From assembly GCA_964006375.1 (NCBI GenBank), contig OZ023267.1, forward strand, positions 33,041,266 to 33,105,265: a stretch of DNA of 64,000 nucleotides, given 5' to 3'. Below, in pieces: positions 49,085 to 62,665 of this stretch. Each line of letters begins with the position of its first letter. Position 1 is the first letter of the stretch. The stretch is from Tillus elongatus (taxonomy: Eukaryota; Arthropoda; Insecta; Coleoptera; Cleridae). Both the position numbers and the translations under genes were made by a program. Under the pieces are notes generated by a model that saw only the letters and a program-made list of their open reading frames with translations, made no database searches and was not told where the DNA came from.

Positions 49085-49819
49085 ATTTTTTAACACATTG
49101 TATGCACAGTAATATGTAGATTCCAGAAACCGAATAAAAAATCTAGTACGCGATTTAAACAACAAAGGTGGTACCACAGAAATGACGAACCGGTCAATAA
49201 TAAATGCAAGGCCAGAGAAATATGACAACAAATTCGCTCAACAACTTTTACTTAAATTCATTGATTGTGGTTGCCCTTACTTGGTGAAACTTGTCCATTA
49301 CATACAAACTTGGAGACTACTTCTCTGGCTCACTGTTGGTTTTCGTTAGTGAAGGACGTAGCCAGTGTGTGAGCTAACTGGAGCAAGTGGACCTTACGAA
49401 TTCGGGATGTTCTAGGATGTTCTTCAACGTTTCTGTGACTATAGTTTCGCTGCTTGACAGCATTCTCAGACAGATTAAAATTGAATTAGTACGAAATCAT
49501 CACAACTACAAATAAAGATCTGTTGCTATGTTATGAGATGATGTTTTAATCAAAAAATTTATCAAATTGAAAATAAAAATGAAACACAGATGACAGATGA
49601 GGCTTTCAAAATGTTTACGTGATGTATGTCAATATTTAACATAAAAATAGAACTAGCCTATAATAACTATGATAACATTTACAACAATAAAATAACTAAA
49701 CAATAACAGTATAAAAGCAGTCTCTATACCACGAAAATATCGACATACAACAACTCATTATCTTATTACAACTTTTTCGAAAGAATAGTTAAATTTATTT
49801 TCTTTGACTTATTTAATTA
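49085..49819 (-). other. Probable 3' untranslated and terminal region of the Penelope fragment
   Basis: No open frame of note. It lies between the end of the GIY-YIG domain and the SINE. It contains the hammerhead-like fold at 49432-49474, as expected if the Penelope terminal unit is here. Confidence 0.45.
49432..49474 (-). ncRNA. Hammerhead-like fold downstream of the Penelope fragment
   Basis: On the minus strand: stem I strand TCTGT pairs with ACAGA, then CTGAGAA, stem-loop II (GCTG with CAGC), GAAA, short stem III, and GTC directly before ACAGA. Architecture and cleavage triplet are those of a minimal type I hammerhead. The core differs at one key position: CTGAGAA instead of CUGANGA, so the guanine expected at position 8 is an adenine. 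It is therefore probably a decayed or variant ribozyme. Confidence 0.5.
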
Positions 49820-50768
49820 AAAAGAAAAATATCCAAGAAAGGGGAATTCATTAAATCAGTTTGCTCATTTAAAACAAGGTAGCTATTGTCGTGTGTGTGC
49901 TTTTTGACTTGCAAAACTTTAAAAAAGTCTAGTTTACGCTTGTCATTATAAAAATGTAGTGGTTGTATGCGGTTATTTACTGTAGGTCTATGTTCAGTAT
50001 CAATAATATGTTTTGCAAATGTAGATTTGTCGGCGTGGTTATTTGTAAATGCAGAAACATATTCTTTGTATCGGGTGTTAAAATTTCTAGAAGTTTGAGC
50101 TATGTAGATTGCGTTACAATGTGTACAAGCTAATTTATAAACTACAGCTTTTGTCAGGAAAAAAGATTTTTCTTTAGCGTTAAATAGTTAATCACGGGTC
50201 GTGATGTAAGATTTAAAAGCTACCTTTGTATTTGTACAGGTATTTCAAATTTTTGAAATGTTTTCTGAAATGGTTCCAAAATAAGTTATCGAAACGTATC
50301 TGTTGTCTTCTTTGTCTCTAATATTTGGATAAATTAAATTAATAGCTAATTTGTATTCTTTTCTCTCGATCATTTTATCTATTATTTTAAAAGAGTAGCC
50401 ATTATTACATGCTGTTTGCTTAATTATTGAAATTTCTTTTTCAAAATTGTTTTGTGACATAGGTATTGAAAATGCACGATGTGTCATAGAATAGTAGGCT
50501 GGCAGTTTTTGTGAAAAAGGGTGACATGAATCGTATGGTATAGTTGTGTCAGTGTAAGTTGGTTTCCTATATATTGAAAAGTCAAATGAATTATTTTCTA
50601 ACTTTCTAATTGTTAAGTCTAAAAAATTTATACAACTGTTAACTTCTTCTTCTAAAGTAAACTTAATAATTGTGTGAAAGTTATTAATAAAATTCAAAAA
50701 TTCATTTAATTCTGTATAACTACCTTAAAAACATGCTAAAATATCATCTACGTATCTGTACCAAAAGA
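49820..50768 (-). pseudogene. Penelope-like element: RT C-terminus and GIY-YIG endonuclease
   Basis: Upstream end: 'FWYRYVDDILACF', the RT catalytic YVDD box, near 50735, followed by a stop. A 150-codon frame (50697-50245) has 'INFLDLTI', 'FSIYRKPTYTDTTIPYDSCH', 'HPFSQKLPAYYSMTHRAF' and 'NNGYSFKIIDKM', the typical Penelope RT thumb/linker. Past a stop near 50190, 'VYKLACTHCNAIYIAQTSRN' and 'RYKEYVSAF' form a GIY-YIG endonuclease (YIA in place of YIG), ending near 49820. The pieces would prime and copy the element at its target. N-terminal RT is missing and stops interrupt the frame. Confidence 0.8.
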
Positions 50769-51898
50769 CAATATATATATATTTTTTTTATTTATGAAAA
50801 TTAAGATGTCATATGCATAAGATGTTAGAAAGATACACAATTTTTATAATCTTTAAGATTTTCAAATTTTACTTTTCAGTGTGTGATAGTAATAGAAATA
50901 AAAGCGATAGGGGGAAATGAGTGTGGAGAGTGAGTGCGAGGGGGGAAAGGAGTGTGGAGTGAGAGGGGAGGGGGGAAGAGAGCAGAGAAGACAACGAGAG
51001 AGCCAGACAGAGAGATAAACCGATAGAGTAAAAAAATATATAGACTTCTATTTACGTAACAGTTTTACGGTCTCAAAATTTCATGTAATATATACTCACA
51101 CTTACCTAGTTTTTATAAATAAAGGCAGCCATATAGTACCTTATTTGGCCGCTTTAAAAAAATATATCCCGCGATGCCCTGCTCAAATAATGTTTTTAAA
51201 ACAAGCATTGGCATAGAAAAGGCAGGCTGATGAATCTAAATACTTTATGTGTAGTTTCTATAGCAAAACGTTTTAGAAAGGTTTCTGTTTATAAATCGGT
51301 TTCCTTTTCACTGTCCTCTGTGTGGGTGTGTATTCAAGACTTTTTAAGTTACCAGCGTGTGGGTGTTTCACGAACAAAAATATTGCGTTTGCAAAATAAT
51401 TCAAAGCCTTAATATACATTGACTAAGAAATGCGTTGATGTTTCTGAAGAAGACCTAACAAGAGTATGAACCAAAGCAATGCTTGGAATGTTTTTAACAT
51501 TTTGTATTTGGATTAGAGACTTTTGTGTGACTTTTTCAAAGCTAGGGTTGTGCCTTTTCTATTTCATTTAGTCATAACTTGATATTTTATGGCAAAAAGA
51601 TAATTGTTTTGTACATAAGTCTAGACCAAATATTTATCGCGAAAAACAGACTGCTGTATCAGTTACAGGATGCCGCGTTCTACCAGTTAAATTATTTTAC
51701 GATATTCAGAAAGGCCAGGAAGGCTTGTAGTTTTTGCCATAATCATTTTTTCTGTTATATATTTTACAGCAACAAAACAGACTTTTTAAGAAAAAAACTC
51801 TATTCTCTAGAAACTTAACGGATTTTTTGTTACTACTTTTTCAAAAGCAAAATAATCGGCAACTTCTTAAGTACGCTTTAATATATTGTTTAAATATA
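50769..51898. other. No recognisable gene
   Basis: A short AT tract (50770-50790), a purine-rich G/A segment at about 50900-51020 and AT-rich DNA. Frames of 60-79 codons have no known motif. Confidence 0.45.
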
Positions 51899-53791
51899 TA
51901 GGATGGCGCATTGAAAACGAAACAGACCGAGTTGCGTCCAGAGAATTTTTTTAAAGAAACGCTGAAACACGTCAATTTTAATACTGAGGGGGGGATGTTT
52001 TGACATAAAACTCAGCTTTGTCACATCAACCCCTTAAGGATGGTGATAACAACCCTTATATTTTAAATAGGGAACATGGGTCGAGTGGTACATCATTTGA
52101 AATCTCTTTCTTTCTGAATTCAGCACACTAATTTTTTTTGAAGTTTTATCAACTCGTTTAAAAATTGTTCACAGTTGAAGATGCAAAAACGCATTTCACT
52201 CATTCCGATAAGTACATGTTTTGTTGGTTTGTAAACAAAAAATTGACTATCAGAAAATTTCTTATCGGAATGAGAGAAATGCGGTTAATTATTTCAGTTT
52301 ATCGGTCCGTTTGATACTTGATAGTACTACCAAAAATTAATTTCACAATGTTGTATTCTGTAGAAGAGAGAGTTGAAATAATTACTCTTTTTTTAAAAAA
52401 CGATCACTATGCCAACCGTACCCCAAATTTGTTTAATGAACGACATCCGAATAGGCATGTTAACAGAAAATACATTTTGGAGTTAGTTGCAACGTTTCGA
52501 CAAAGTGGTTCAGTAGCCAACAAAAATCGGGATCCTGAACGTGAATTTCCGGTTAGAAGTGAGACTACTAAGATTGAAGTTTTCGGACTGCAGACCGAGC
52601 TTTGAGCACGAGTAAATTGGTCACTGTTTCAAACATCAAAAGAAGAGCTATTCAGCGAATATTGAAGCATCATGAATTTCACCCGTATAAAATTCATCTT
52701 GTACAACAACTGAATGAAGATGAGTTTGAGCGGCGGCTGGAGTTTTGTGAAGTTATGACTGCACGAATAGCTGATAACAAGAACTTTCTGTTCAATATCT
52801 GTTTTTCGGACGAGTGTACGTTTTTACTAAACTCTACAGTCAATCGTCATTATTGTCGTTATTGGGCAGATAATAATCCAAGAAATTTCCACGAAGTCCA
52901 CACTCAACTTTCACAGCAATTGAATGCCTGGACTGGCATTTTCTAAGACCGTTCAGTCGGACCAATTTTTCTTGATGACAATTTGAGTGGCGAAACGAAT
53001 TTGGAGTTACTAGAAGATATCGTTTACCCTCTACTAATTGACATTGTTGAAAATGTGATCGCTATGAAGAAAATCAATTAGTGATTCAACAAGAAGGAGC
53101 TCCTTCGCATTTTTCACAACGTGGTAGAGAGTTTTTGAACATATCAATGGATTGGGCGTAGAGGTGCTATTGAGTGGCCCCCTAGATCACCGGATTTAAC
53201 TCCTTTAGATATCTTTCTATGGGGCCATTTTAAGAGTAGAATTTTTGCAACAGAACCGGGGTCTCTGGAAGAATTACGACGACGCATTGTTGAAGAATGC
53301 CGTCTAATAACTCCACAAATACTCCAGAATGTCAGAGCTCGTTTTTAACAAAATTTGTACTTTTGTATGGAAGCTGGTGGTCAATAATTTAAACACTTAC
53401 TTAACTGAATAAACATTTTTGAACGTTTGGTTTTTTTTTTAGTTTTTTTAACGAAAAATTGACTAATTAGTGCATTTCTTATCACAATGAATAAAATACG
53501 TTCTTGCAACTCCAACTGTGAATAGTTTTTAAACGAGTTGATAAACTTTCAAAAAAATGAATGTGCTGAATTCAAAAAAGAAAGATCTTTCAAATGATGT
53601 AACACTCGACCCATGTTTTCTATTTAAAATATTAAAGTTGTTATCATCACCCTTAAGGGGTTGATGTGACAAAGTTGAGTTTTATGTCAAAACATGTCCC
53701 CCTTAATATTAAAATAGACTTGTTTCAGAGTTTCTTAAAAAAAATTATCTGGGCGCCAATCGGTCTGTATCGTTTTCAATGCGTCACCCTG
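51899..53791 (+). mobile_element. Mariner-type transposon, family c, copy 1 (broken)
   Basis: Imperfect inverted ends 'ggatggcgcattgaaaacga' (left) and 'cgttttcaatgcgtcaccct' (right), inverted match about 350 bp long with indels. 1893 bp, enclosing a decayed transposase on the plus strand. Same family as 56789-58699, which is inverted with respect to it. The left end lost the C of the expected CAGG (it reads tagg). Confidence 0.8.
52348..53408 (+). pseudogene. Mariner-type transposase, family c, pseudogene
   Basis: Starts MLYSVEERVEIITLFLKN, then 'LFNERHPNRHVNRKYILELV' and 'FRQSGSVANK' (N-terminal helix-turn-helix). A frameshift near 52600 precedes 'SNIKRRAIQRILKHHEFHPY'. First aspartate in 'ICFSDECTFLLNS'. 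A stop at 52944, then further blocks in other frames: 'QQEGAPSHFSQRGREF' with the second aspartate changed to E, 'IGRRGAIEWPPRSPDLTPLD', and C-terminal 'ECRLITPQILQNVRARF'. Several stops and shifts: dead. Confidence 0.75.
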
Positions 53792-54199
53792 TATGATGAT
53801 AAAACGCTTCCTTATAATTTTATATCTCAATTACATAATAGATTGTTCAGTTGAGTTTTGAAGAATTGTAAAAGTGGTGCAGCAAATACGATGCCAGAGC
53901 GCCGTGTATATCTATTCTCTAAAAAAATCAAAGGTGTCTTTTCAAGAAGAAGATTTGACTGGCGTTGTATGCTTTAATACACTATTTAATTAATTAGTTC
54001 TATAAATAATATTGTCCTCTTATAAACTTTATATCTAAATTGAATAATCTAAGATATTTTGTTGTTAGATTTTGACAAATAACATAAGTGAAGCTGCGAA
54101 CATGATGCCAGAGCACGCTGAATTAAAAGTATATTTTTTACAGTTCAAGTAGAAATGTAAAGATTTTTCGGAACAGTTCACTTTAATATTTTGTTAGAA
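53792..54199. other. No recognisable gene
   Basis: AT-rich, contains two similar phrases ('gaagattttgaattgtaaaagtggtgca' type, near 53860 and 54070) that hint at a weak duplication; nothing else. Confidence 0.35.
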
Positions 54200-55159
54200 A
54201 CTAAGCAGTGAATAGGAAAGAGTTTTTGAAGGAAATGACGAGCAATGTATGAAATATATGATTGGCTATGGCAAAAGGGTCAAAACATATAGAAAACATC
54301 ATTTGGGAACAAAACTTTCTTTTTGTCTGTAGGTTTTTCGATCTGTGTGTCTGTCTGTTTGTAGACACGATAATTTGAGAACGAATTGAGATATCGTGGT
54401 CAAATTTGGTATACGGATAGCACCCGATAAACAAACGGTTCAGATGGTTTTTGGGTAAAATCTCTGCAGGGGATGAATTGGGAGTGATTTGGTGAAAATT
54501 GATATTTTTTCGTCAAAACTCAGGTAATATAACGTTTTAGGGTTTATTTATTAGAAAACTTTTAATTTCATCAAACATCTGGTGTTCTGTGCAGAAATTG
54601 CATTAGGGGTTGAATGTGTGGGGGTGGAATATTGTTGACAAAAATTTCAATTTTTCTTTTGTCAAACGGTAAAAGTCTCAAAAATATAGAAAACACTGTT
54701 CGGATTGTTTTTGGGTAAAATTGCTTTAGAGGGTAGGGAACGAATTGGGGGTGATTTGGTGAAAATTGATGTCTTTTTTTCAAAACTCGAGTAATATAAC
54801 GTTTTAGGATTTACTTATTAGAAAACTTTTAATTTCAACAAACATCTGGTATTCTGTGCTGAAATTAAATTGGAGGTTGAATGTGTGGGAGTGGAATACC
54901 GTTGAAAAATTTTTTTGCTAAAACGCCGTAAAAAGAAGAACTTGATTCTGGAATGAAATTTTTTTTTTCTGTCGGCATGTACGTCTGTCTGTTAATAGGC
55001 GCAATAACTTTCGAAAGAATTTAAATGTCTTTTTCAAATTTGGTTTCCAGTTAGCACCCGACAAAGGAACGCTTCGAGTTGTTCTTGGATGAGATCGCTT
55101 TAGAGTGTAGAGGGTAAATAAGGGGGGATTTGGTGAAAATTGACATTTCATCAATAAAA
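54200..55159. repeat. Diverged tandem repeat, about three units
   Basis: The block 'ttgggtaaaat', 'gcttagagggtagggaacg', 'gaattgggggtgatttggtg' and 'aaaattgat' recurs near 54450, 54705 and 55085. Between the first two units 'ttttagggtttatttattag' and 'aaacatctggtgttctgtgc' also recur. Unit spacing is about 260 and 380 bp. The 'gtctgtctgttt' run near 54350 recurs near 54980. Frames on the minus strand are repeat artefacts. Confidence 0.6.
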
Positions 55160-55496
55160 CTTCAGCGATCAGAGAGAGCTCCCAAGGAACTACGAAGACG
55201 AAATTTTCTGGCTAACTCAAGATATAAAACGAGAGCTTGTAAGCCACTCCACTAGAATAATTTGGAAGACTGAGAGTTCAGAGAGAACTCCCAAAGAACT
55301 GCGAAGATGAAGTCTGGTAGCGAACTCAAAGAAATAAAACGATAGCTTGTAAGCAGCTTCACTGAAATAACATGGAATGTTGAGAGTTCAGAGAAAGCTC
55401 ACAAGGAACTGCGAAGACGAAATGTGGTAGCGAACTCAAAGAAATAAAACGCGAGCTTGTAAGCAACTCCACTAGAATAACTTTGCAGGTTGAAGG

Positions 55497-55547
<51 letters not shown>

Positions 55548-55690
55548 CTCCCAAGAAACTGCGAAAGTGAAATCTGGTAGCGAACTCTAAGACATAAAAC
55601 GAGAACTTGTAAGTAACTACACAGAATTACTTGGAAGATTGGGGGCTTAGGGAGAGCTCTTAAGGATTTCCAAAGATTGTAATCTATGAA
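55160..55690. repeat. Minisatellite, about 112-bp unit, with internal (GA)n
   Basis: Units start near 55169, 55279, 55392, 55500 and 55650. Each has 'gagagctcccaaggaactgc', 'gaagacgaaat', 'tggtagcgaactcaaagaaa', 'taaaacgagagcttgtaag' and 'actccactagaata'. The fourth unit carries a (GA)n expansion at 55501-55546. The last unit is degenerate. Confidence 0.8.
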
Positions 55691-56753
55691 CGAACGGAAT
55701 AATGTTTGGCGAATGTCGGCTCTTATGGACATCGCAGGTGGCGCTTGCCTTTACCAGAAAGTTGACGTAGCGTCGCTATTTGCAGGGAAGTCCAAAAGGT
55801 TAATACTTGAAAGGTATTCAGAAATAATTAGGAATACAACCAAAGCTATTAGCTGAAGAAAGGGACCTGGCGGTAAATATTTAATAGTAATGTGGCAGTA
55901 ATCAAACGTAAATTAAATGCAAAAGTACTAAGATAATTCATTAGCAATGTGAAGGCAATTAGAGGATAAGGGGAACCGGAAATGTATCAGGATTTAAAGA
56001 ATAAAGGTACCGGAAACTTGCAAAAATAGGAACTTTCCCAGAGAGATAAATCCAGCTAGAAGATTATCTGGTAACCAATGAAGGAAGGTAGTGCCGTACC
56101 AGTGGTGTTTCTACAACACTTTTACAAACGTAATTTTTGTATTATTTTTCGTTATTTGAATTTTTTTTTGAAAAGTACCTACTCCTTCTGTGTCCAGCCT
56201 TTTTTTACAAAAACCGCTTGATGTTAGCTAAAAAAAATTTTTCTCTTTGTTTCTCTTGGAGTTACTGAATTATTTCACATATTCCTATCAAAATTCGCCA
56301 CCATAAAGCACTCTCTGCCTCAGCGTATTTTGTTATTTATATAGCCAGAGTAATAAGCGACTAAACGATATATTGTATTCAGTAAAATTCTTTCTGAAAT
56401 GCATTATTTACAGTTTGCAAATAAAAATAACTCATATGTGCTGTAAAATTTAAAATTTTGGCAGAAGCTACTTCATTCAGGGAATTCTTTTTATAAACTT
56501 ATCCATGACATAGTTCCGCAATGTTGTGCTAAGCTGATTTGTTCTATTTTGTCACTTTCATTTGGACTGCGCCCAACTGACCTGAGCTAAATATACAAAA
56601 CATATGAGGCAGCATCGTCTGTCACTCTAAATTATATTAAGAAATAGAAGAAAATAAATATTTATCAAAAATACTGGAGTAAGTAACACTGAGCAACAAT
56701 AAACATATTTGCTGTTTCTTCTTAAATGTCAATGTGAGTCATTTTGGATATTT

Positions 56754-56755
<2 letters not shown>
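55691..56755. other. No recognisable gene
   Basis: No supported feature apart from a degenerate G right end near 56285-56325 ('gccaccataaagcactctct'). Confidence 0.45.

Positions 56756-56788
<33 letters not shown>
56756..56788. repeat. (TA)n tract, target of the family c insertion
   Basis: About 16 TA units directly before the element end CAGG. The tract continues after the element at 58700. Confidence 0.85.
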
Positions 56789-56791
<3 letters not shown>

Positions 56792-57176
56792 GCTGGCGCA
56801 TTAAAAACGAAACGGACTGATTTGCGTCCAGACAATTATTTTTTAAAGAAACGCTGAAACAGGTCAATTTTAATATTGAGGGGACATATTTTGACATAAA
56901 ACTCAAGTTTGTCGCATCAACCCCTTAGGGGTGATGATAACAACCCTTATATTTTAAATAGGGAACATGGGTCGTGTGTTACATCATTTGAAATCTCTTT
57001 ATTTTCTGAATTCAGCACACAATTTTTTTTGGAAGTTTTATCAACTCTTTTAAAAATTATTCACAGTTGGAGTTGCAAGAACGTATTTCATTCATTGTGA
57101 TAAGAAATGCACTAACTAGTCAATTTTTCGTTAAAAAATAAATAAAAAACAAACCCAAACGTTCAAAAATGTGTAT

Positions 57177-58202
57177 TCAGTTAAGTAAGTGTTCAAATTG
57201 TTGACCGCCAGCTTCCATACAAAAGTACAAATTTTGTTCAAAACGAGCTCTGACATTCTGGAGCATTTGTGGAGTTATTAGACGGCATTCTTCAACAATG
57301 CGTCGCCGTAATTCTTCCAAAGACTCCGGTTCTGTTGCGTCAATTCTACTCTTTAAATGGCTCCATAGAAATAAGTCTAAAGGAGTTAAATCCGGTAATC
57401 TGGGGGGCGAACTCCCTGACACGTTGTGAAAAATGCGGAGGAGCTCCATCTTGTTGAAACACTAATTAATTTTCTTGATAGCGATCATCATTTTCAACAA
57501 TGTCAATTAGTAGAGGGTAAACGATATCTTCTAGTAACTCCAAATACGTTTCGCCACTCAAATTGCCATCAAGAAAAATTGGTCCGATTAAACGGTCTCT
57601 AAGAATGCCAGTCCAGACATTCAATTTCTGTGGAGTTTGAGTGTGGACTTCGTGAAAACTTCTTGGATTATTATCGACAATAACGATAATTATGACGATT
57701 GACTCTAGAGTTTAATAAAAACGTACACTCGTCTGAAAAACAGATATTGAACAGAAAGTTCCTGTTATCAGTTATTCGTGCAATCATAACTTCACAAAAC
57801 TCCATCCGCTGATCAAAATCATCTTCATTCAGTTGTTGTACAAGATGAGTTTTATATGGGTGAAATTTATGATGCTTCAATATTCGCTGAATAGTTCTTC
57901 TTTTGCTGTTTGAAACAGTGGCCAATTTTCTCGTGCTCAAATTTAGGTCTGCAGCAATTTGTCCTAAAACTTCAATCTCAGTACTCTCATTTCTAACCGG
58001 AAATTCACGTTCAGGCTCCTGTTTTTTGTTGGCTACTGAACCACTTTGTCGAAACTTTGCAACTAACTCCAAAATTTATTTTCTCTTAACATGTCTGTTC
58101 GGATGTCGTTCATTAAACAAATTTTCGGTACGGTTGGCACAGTCAACCTTTTTGAAAAAAAAGAGTAATTATTTCAACTCTTTCTTCTACAGAATACACC
58201 AT
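57177..58202 (-). pseudogene. Mariner-type transposase, family c, pseudogene (copy 2)
   Basis: From a start at 58202: 'VYSVEERVEI', 'LFNERHPNRHV', a stop before 'ILELVAKFRQSGSVANKK', then 133 codons (58072-57671) with 'NSKRRTIQRILKHHKFHPY', 'LNEDDFDQRMEFCEV' and first aspartate 'NICFSDECTFLLNS'. After a break, the last 90 codons (57449-57177) have 'PDLTPLDLFLWSHLKS' with the third aspartate and a C-terminus 'EAGGQQFEHLLN'. The second-aspartate region is frameshifted. Inactive. Confidence 0.78.
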
Positions 58203-58444
58203 TGTGAAATTAATTTCCGGTAGTACTATCAAGTATCAAACCGACGCTAAACTGAAACAATAAACCGCATTTCTCTCATTTCGATAAGAAATGTTCTGTT
58301 TTTTGTTTACAAACCAACAAAACATTGACTATCAGCACATTTCTTATCGAAATGAGTAAAATGCGTTTTTGCATCTTTAACTGTTAATAATTTTTAAACG
58401 AGTTGATAAAACTTCCAAGAAAATTAGTGTGCTGAATTCAAAAT

Positions 58445-58489
58445 ACCTCTCTATTAGTGAATTTTTTTAATAAAAATTCACTAAAAGGT
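58445..58489 (-). repeat. Solo family A hairpin inserted in a mariner arm
   Basis: In reverse orientation: TTTTAGTGAATTTTTATTAA... followed by 'aattcactaatagagaggta', colinear with the start of the family A copy at 30265 and ending after 45 nt. The other three arms of the family c elements lack it (their sequence goes 'gaattcagaaa' to 'gatttcaaatg'), so it is an insertion with nothing else of family A. Confidence 0.65.
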
Positions 58490-58693
58490 ACAGCTTTCAA
58501 ATGATATAACACTCGACCCATGATCCCTATTTAAAATATAAGGATTGTTATCACCACCCTTAGGGGGTTGATGTGTCATAACAGAGTTTTATGTCAAAAC
58601 ATGTCCCCCTCAATATTAAAATTGACGTGTGTCAGCGTTTTTATAACAAAATTTCTCTGGACGCAAATCGGTCTGTTTCGTTTTCAATGCGCC

Positions 58694-60261
<1,568 letters not shown>

Positions 60262-61069
60262 TATATCTAAATTGAATACGTAGCTGTCACAGAAAACTAA
60301 ATAAAACACATTTTTGCGGTGGTTCATAAATATGTCAAACGAATAGAATCGTATCATCCCGTGACACAATACAAAGGGATGATATTTAAACGTAACCATA
60401 AAACAAACTGTTTAATTTATCCAAACAATGATACAGTTCAGTTTACTGAAGTCGTGATATATTTGTGTTCCTAAAAAACTCAATCCTGTGCAAACTAAAA
60501 TTTCAGAATCACTGACGTTCTTGGAATAACCAGACATCTCAATCGTTTGCCATTATAGATATGAATATTTCATCAAGCTCGCTGAATTATTGCCCCTCAG
60601 AATCTCATACGAATATCAATCAAAGATATTTACCACGCCGAACAGCAATGCCATTAGGAATATACTGAATGTTTCTGAAATATCGACCCAAAGTGAATAG
60701 ACTGCAAAGTGGAAATATAAGAGAACAGAGGAGCTTTTTCAAAAATGTGCAACTCGTGTTATAAGATTAGAGCATTATTGTGATAAAGCCCGATATATTC
60801 GTTACTATACAAGACATCCAAAACAGTTATTTAAGAGAAATATAAATCACCGGCACCGTTTAAAATTTCTTTTTAGCAGTACAGTTTGTTCCGAATTTTC
60901 AGAGTAACCCAAACATAAATTTTATAAGTAGAATAACACATCTATTTTTTCAAACTATGTACCAGTCACGTTACGGTTCGAACTTAATAGATTATATAAT
61001 AAAAATAAATAAATTATTTGCCCTATTTTAACGCTTGCAGCAGTTTTACCAAATGACCATCCAGAGAAT
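60262..61069. other. No recognisable gene
   Basis: AT-rich, no supported feature. Confidence 0.45.
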
Positions 61070-61165
61070 ACCATATAGCTTCAGCAAGAGGGCGCATTGC
61101 CACACTATCCGTGCCCTATTCGACATTTTCCGGAAAACTGCTTGTAACGAGGCCTCACTTGCGGG
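61070..61165 (+). pseudogene. Transposase relic, second-aspartate region
   Basis: Translation gives 'LQQEGALPHYPCPIRHFPEN' then a stop and 'RGLTCG', resembling the mariner block QQDGAPPHY...GRRG with the aspartate changed to glutamate. Only about 30 residues are readable, so the call is tentative. A GC-rich, unassigned stretch follows to about 62050. Confidence 0.4.
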
Positions 61166-62544
61166 GTGAATTATGCAGTGGAGCAGATTAACGGAGTTAC
61201 GGGAATGGTACCGGGCGCCAGATTTTGAAAGGGTTTACTCCCTGCGAGGATGTCTGCGACCTCGTCACAAGGCTCTGGCCACGGTTGTGGTCGGACTGCC
61301 TGGATAGCTCTGTGGAGAGGGTCCTGTAGCCTATGATGTAACAGGCCGTATAGATACCTCCGAGGTTGCGGGATTTAATCGCTCCCCTGGTATATCCCTG
61401 ACCTTCCGAAAGTTTGTATGGGTGTAGCAGATTTATTTGCGGTTATAACATAGACTGAATATACTTTTCACACTATTTTATGCCTTATAAAACTTTGCAG
61501 TCCACTGGTATTCTTACAATGTGAATGGTACTTATCACGCTAATTTATCCTAAAACAAGTTATGTTTCTGGTGACGAGCCAACAAAATTAATTATTCCCC
61601 CACGGAGAAGAAATGCGGGAGACACGCGGACGAAAACTCCGAGTGTTGTGGTTTACCACCCGTAGATGCAGCCGTTAAGTGGGTCGATTGGAGAGACGCT
61701 TCTCAAATAGTTAAAATGGCGTCTATCTGTCGAAGTCGGTACCACGGGATCAAACGTGTCGACGTCAGTGCGTCGATAAGGAACGGGAGGGTTATAGGGG
61801 AACACCCTGCGGAAGGATATTATCATATACTTCATATACTAACTCGACCTTGGCCTGCTTGTGTACATACAGCGTCCAGGCCAGGCTCGAATCGGAACGG
61901 TCGTACGCAATACCCTTGAGAGGTCTGTGTTAACTACAGCATCACCTCCCAGAAGTATTACGACACGCCAACAATGATGGGATGGGGTAATAGAGGGGAA
62001 TTACGCTAGATTCCGCGATCTCGACGTCGACGGATAGACGCGTGGGAACTGAGAAAAATATCCGAAAATTCGCTATAACTAAATACAATAAGACAAGCCT
62101 AAAATGTTCTTACCTCGACTGCGTTCGGTAGAATTATTAGAATACGAAATTGTCTCAAACAACAACGGGACGGACGGTACTGTATTTTAACGTTTTGTTG
62201 CAATTTTTATGAACAGACTTTTTATTTACTGAATCAAAATTCAAGTTATAGATTTCAACACGCTACGGCAAACGGTGAACTCTTTCTGCCTCTGGTCGTT
62301 ATTTTTCTCTCCAGTCACCGGCTGAAAACCTTAATCGGTGGTAGATACCTTATCCTTATCTTCTACAGATACGTTTTTGCTCCGCCGCGATAATTCGAAA
62401 ATGCGTACTTTTAAGAAATATTAATGATAAAATAATAATTTTTACTGCGTGGAATTTTTACCCGTGTGATTTATATTATAATTATTTTCGAACAGTTTCT
62501 TTTGATATCTACAGCTGTTCTGAAAATATCTACTTCGTCACATG
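61166..62544. other. GC-enriched stretch without assigned gene, then AT-rich DNA
   Basis: From about 61166 to 62050 GC is clearly higher than the surroundings and CpG is frequent ('gtgtcgacgtcagtgcgtcg', 'ctcgacgtcgacggatagac'). Frames of about 60 codons on both strands around 61653-61919 match no family I know. The remainder to 62544 is AT-rich and featureless. Confidence 0.4.
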
Positions 62545-62665
62545 CTTTTCTAAAAGCTGGATTGGTAAGCGAGGACTAATAGAACGGCCTGCGAGATAAC
62601 CAGATCTTACACCCCTGGATTATGTTTATGGGGTTATTCAAAGTCCGGAATCTGCGTCATAAGAC
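62545..62665 (+). pseudogene. Mariner transposase relic, third-aspartate region
   Basis: 'SWIGKRGLIERPAR', a stop, then 'PDLTPLDYVYGVIQSPES' match 'RWIGRRGPIEWPARSPDLTPLDYFLWG..K'. The third aspartate (in TPLD) is present, with stop codons on either side. Could belong to the same dead element as 61070, which would imply a 1.4-kb insertion between, or to a separate one. Confidence 0.55.
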
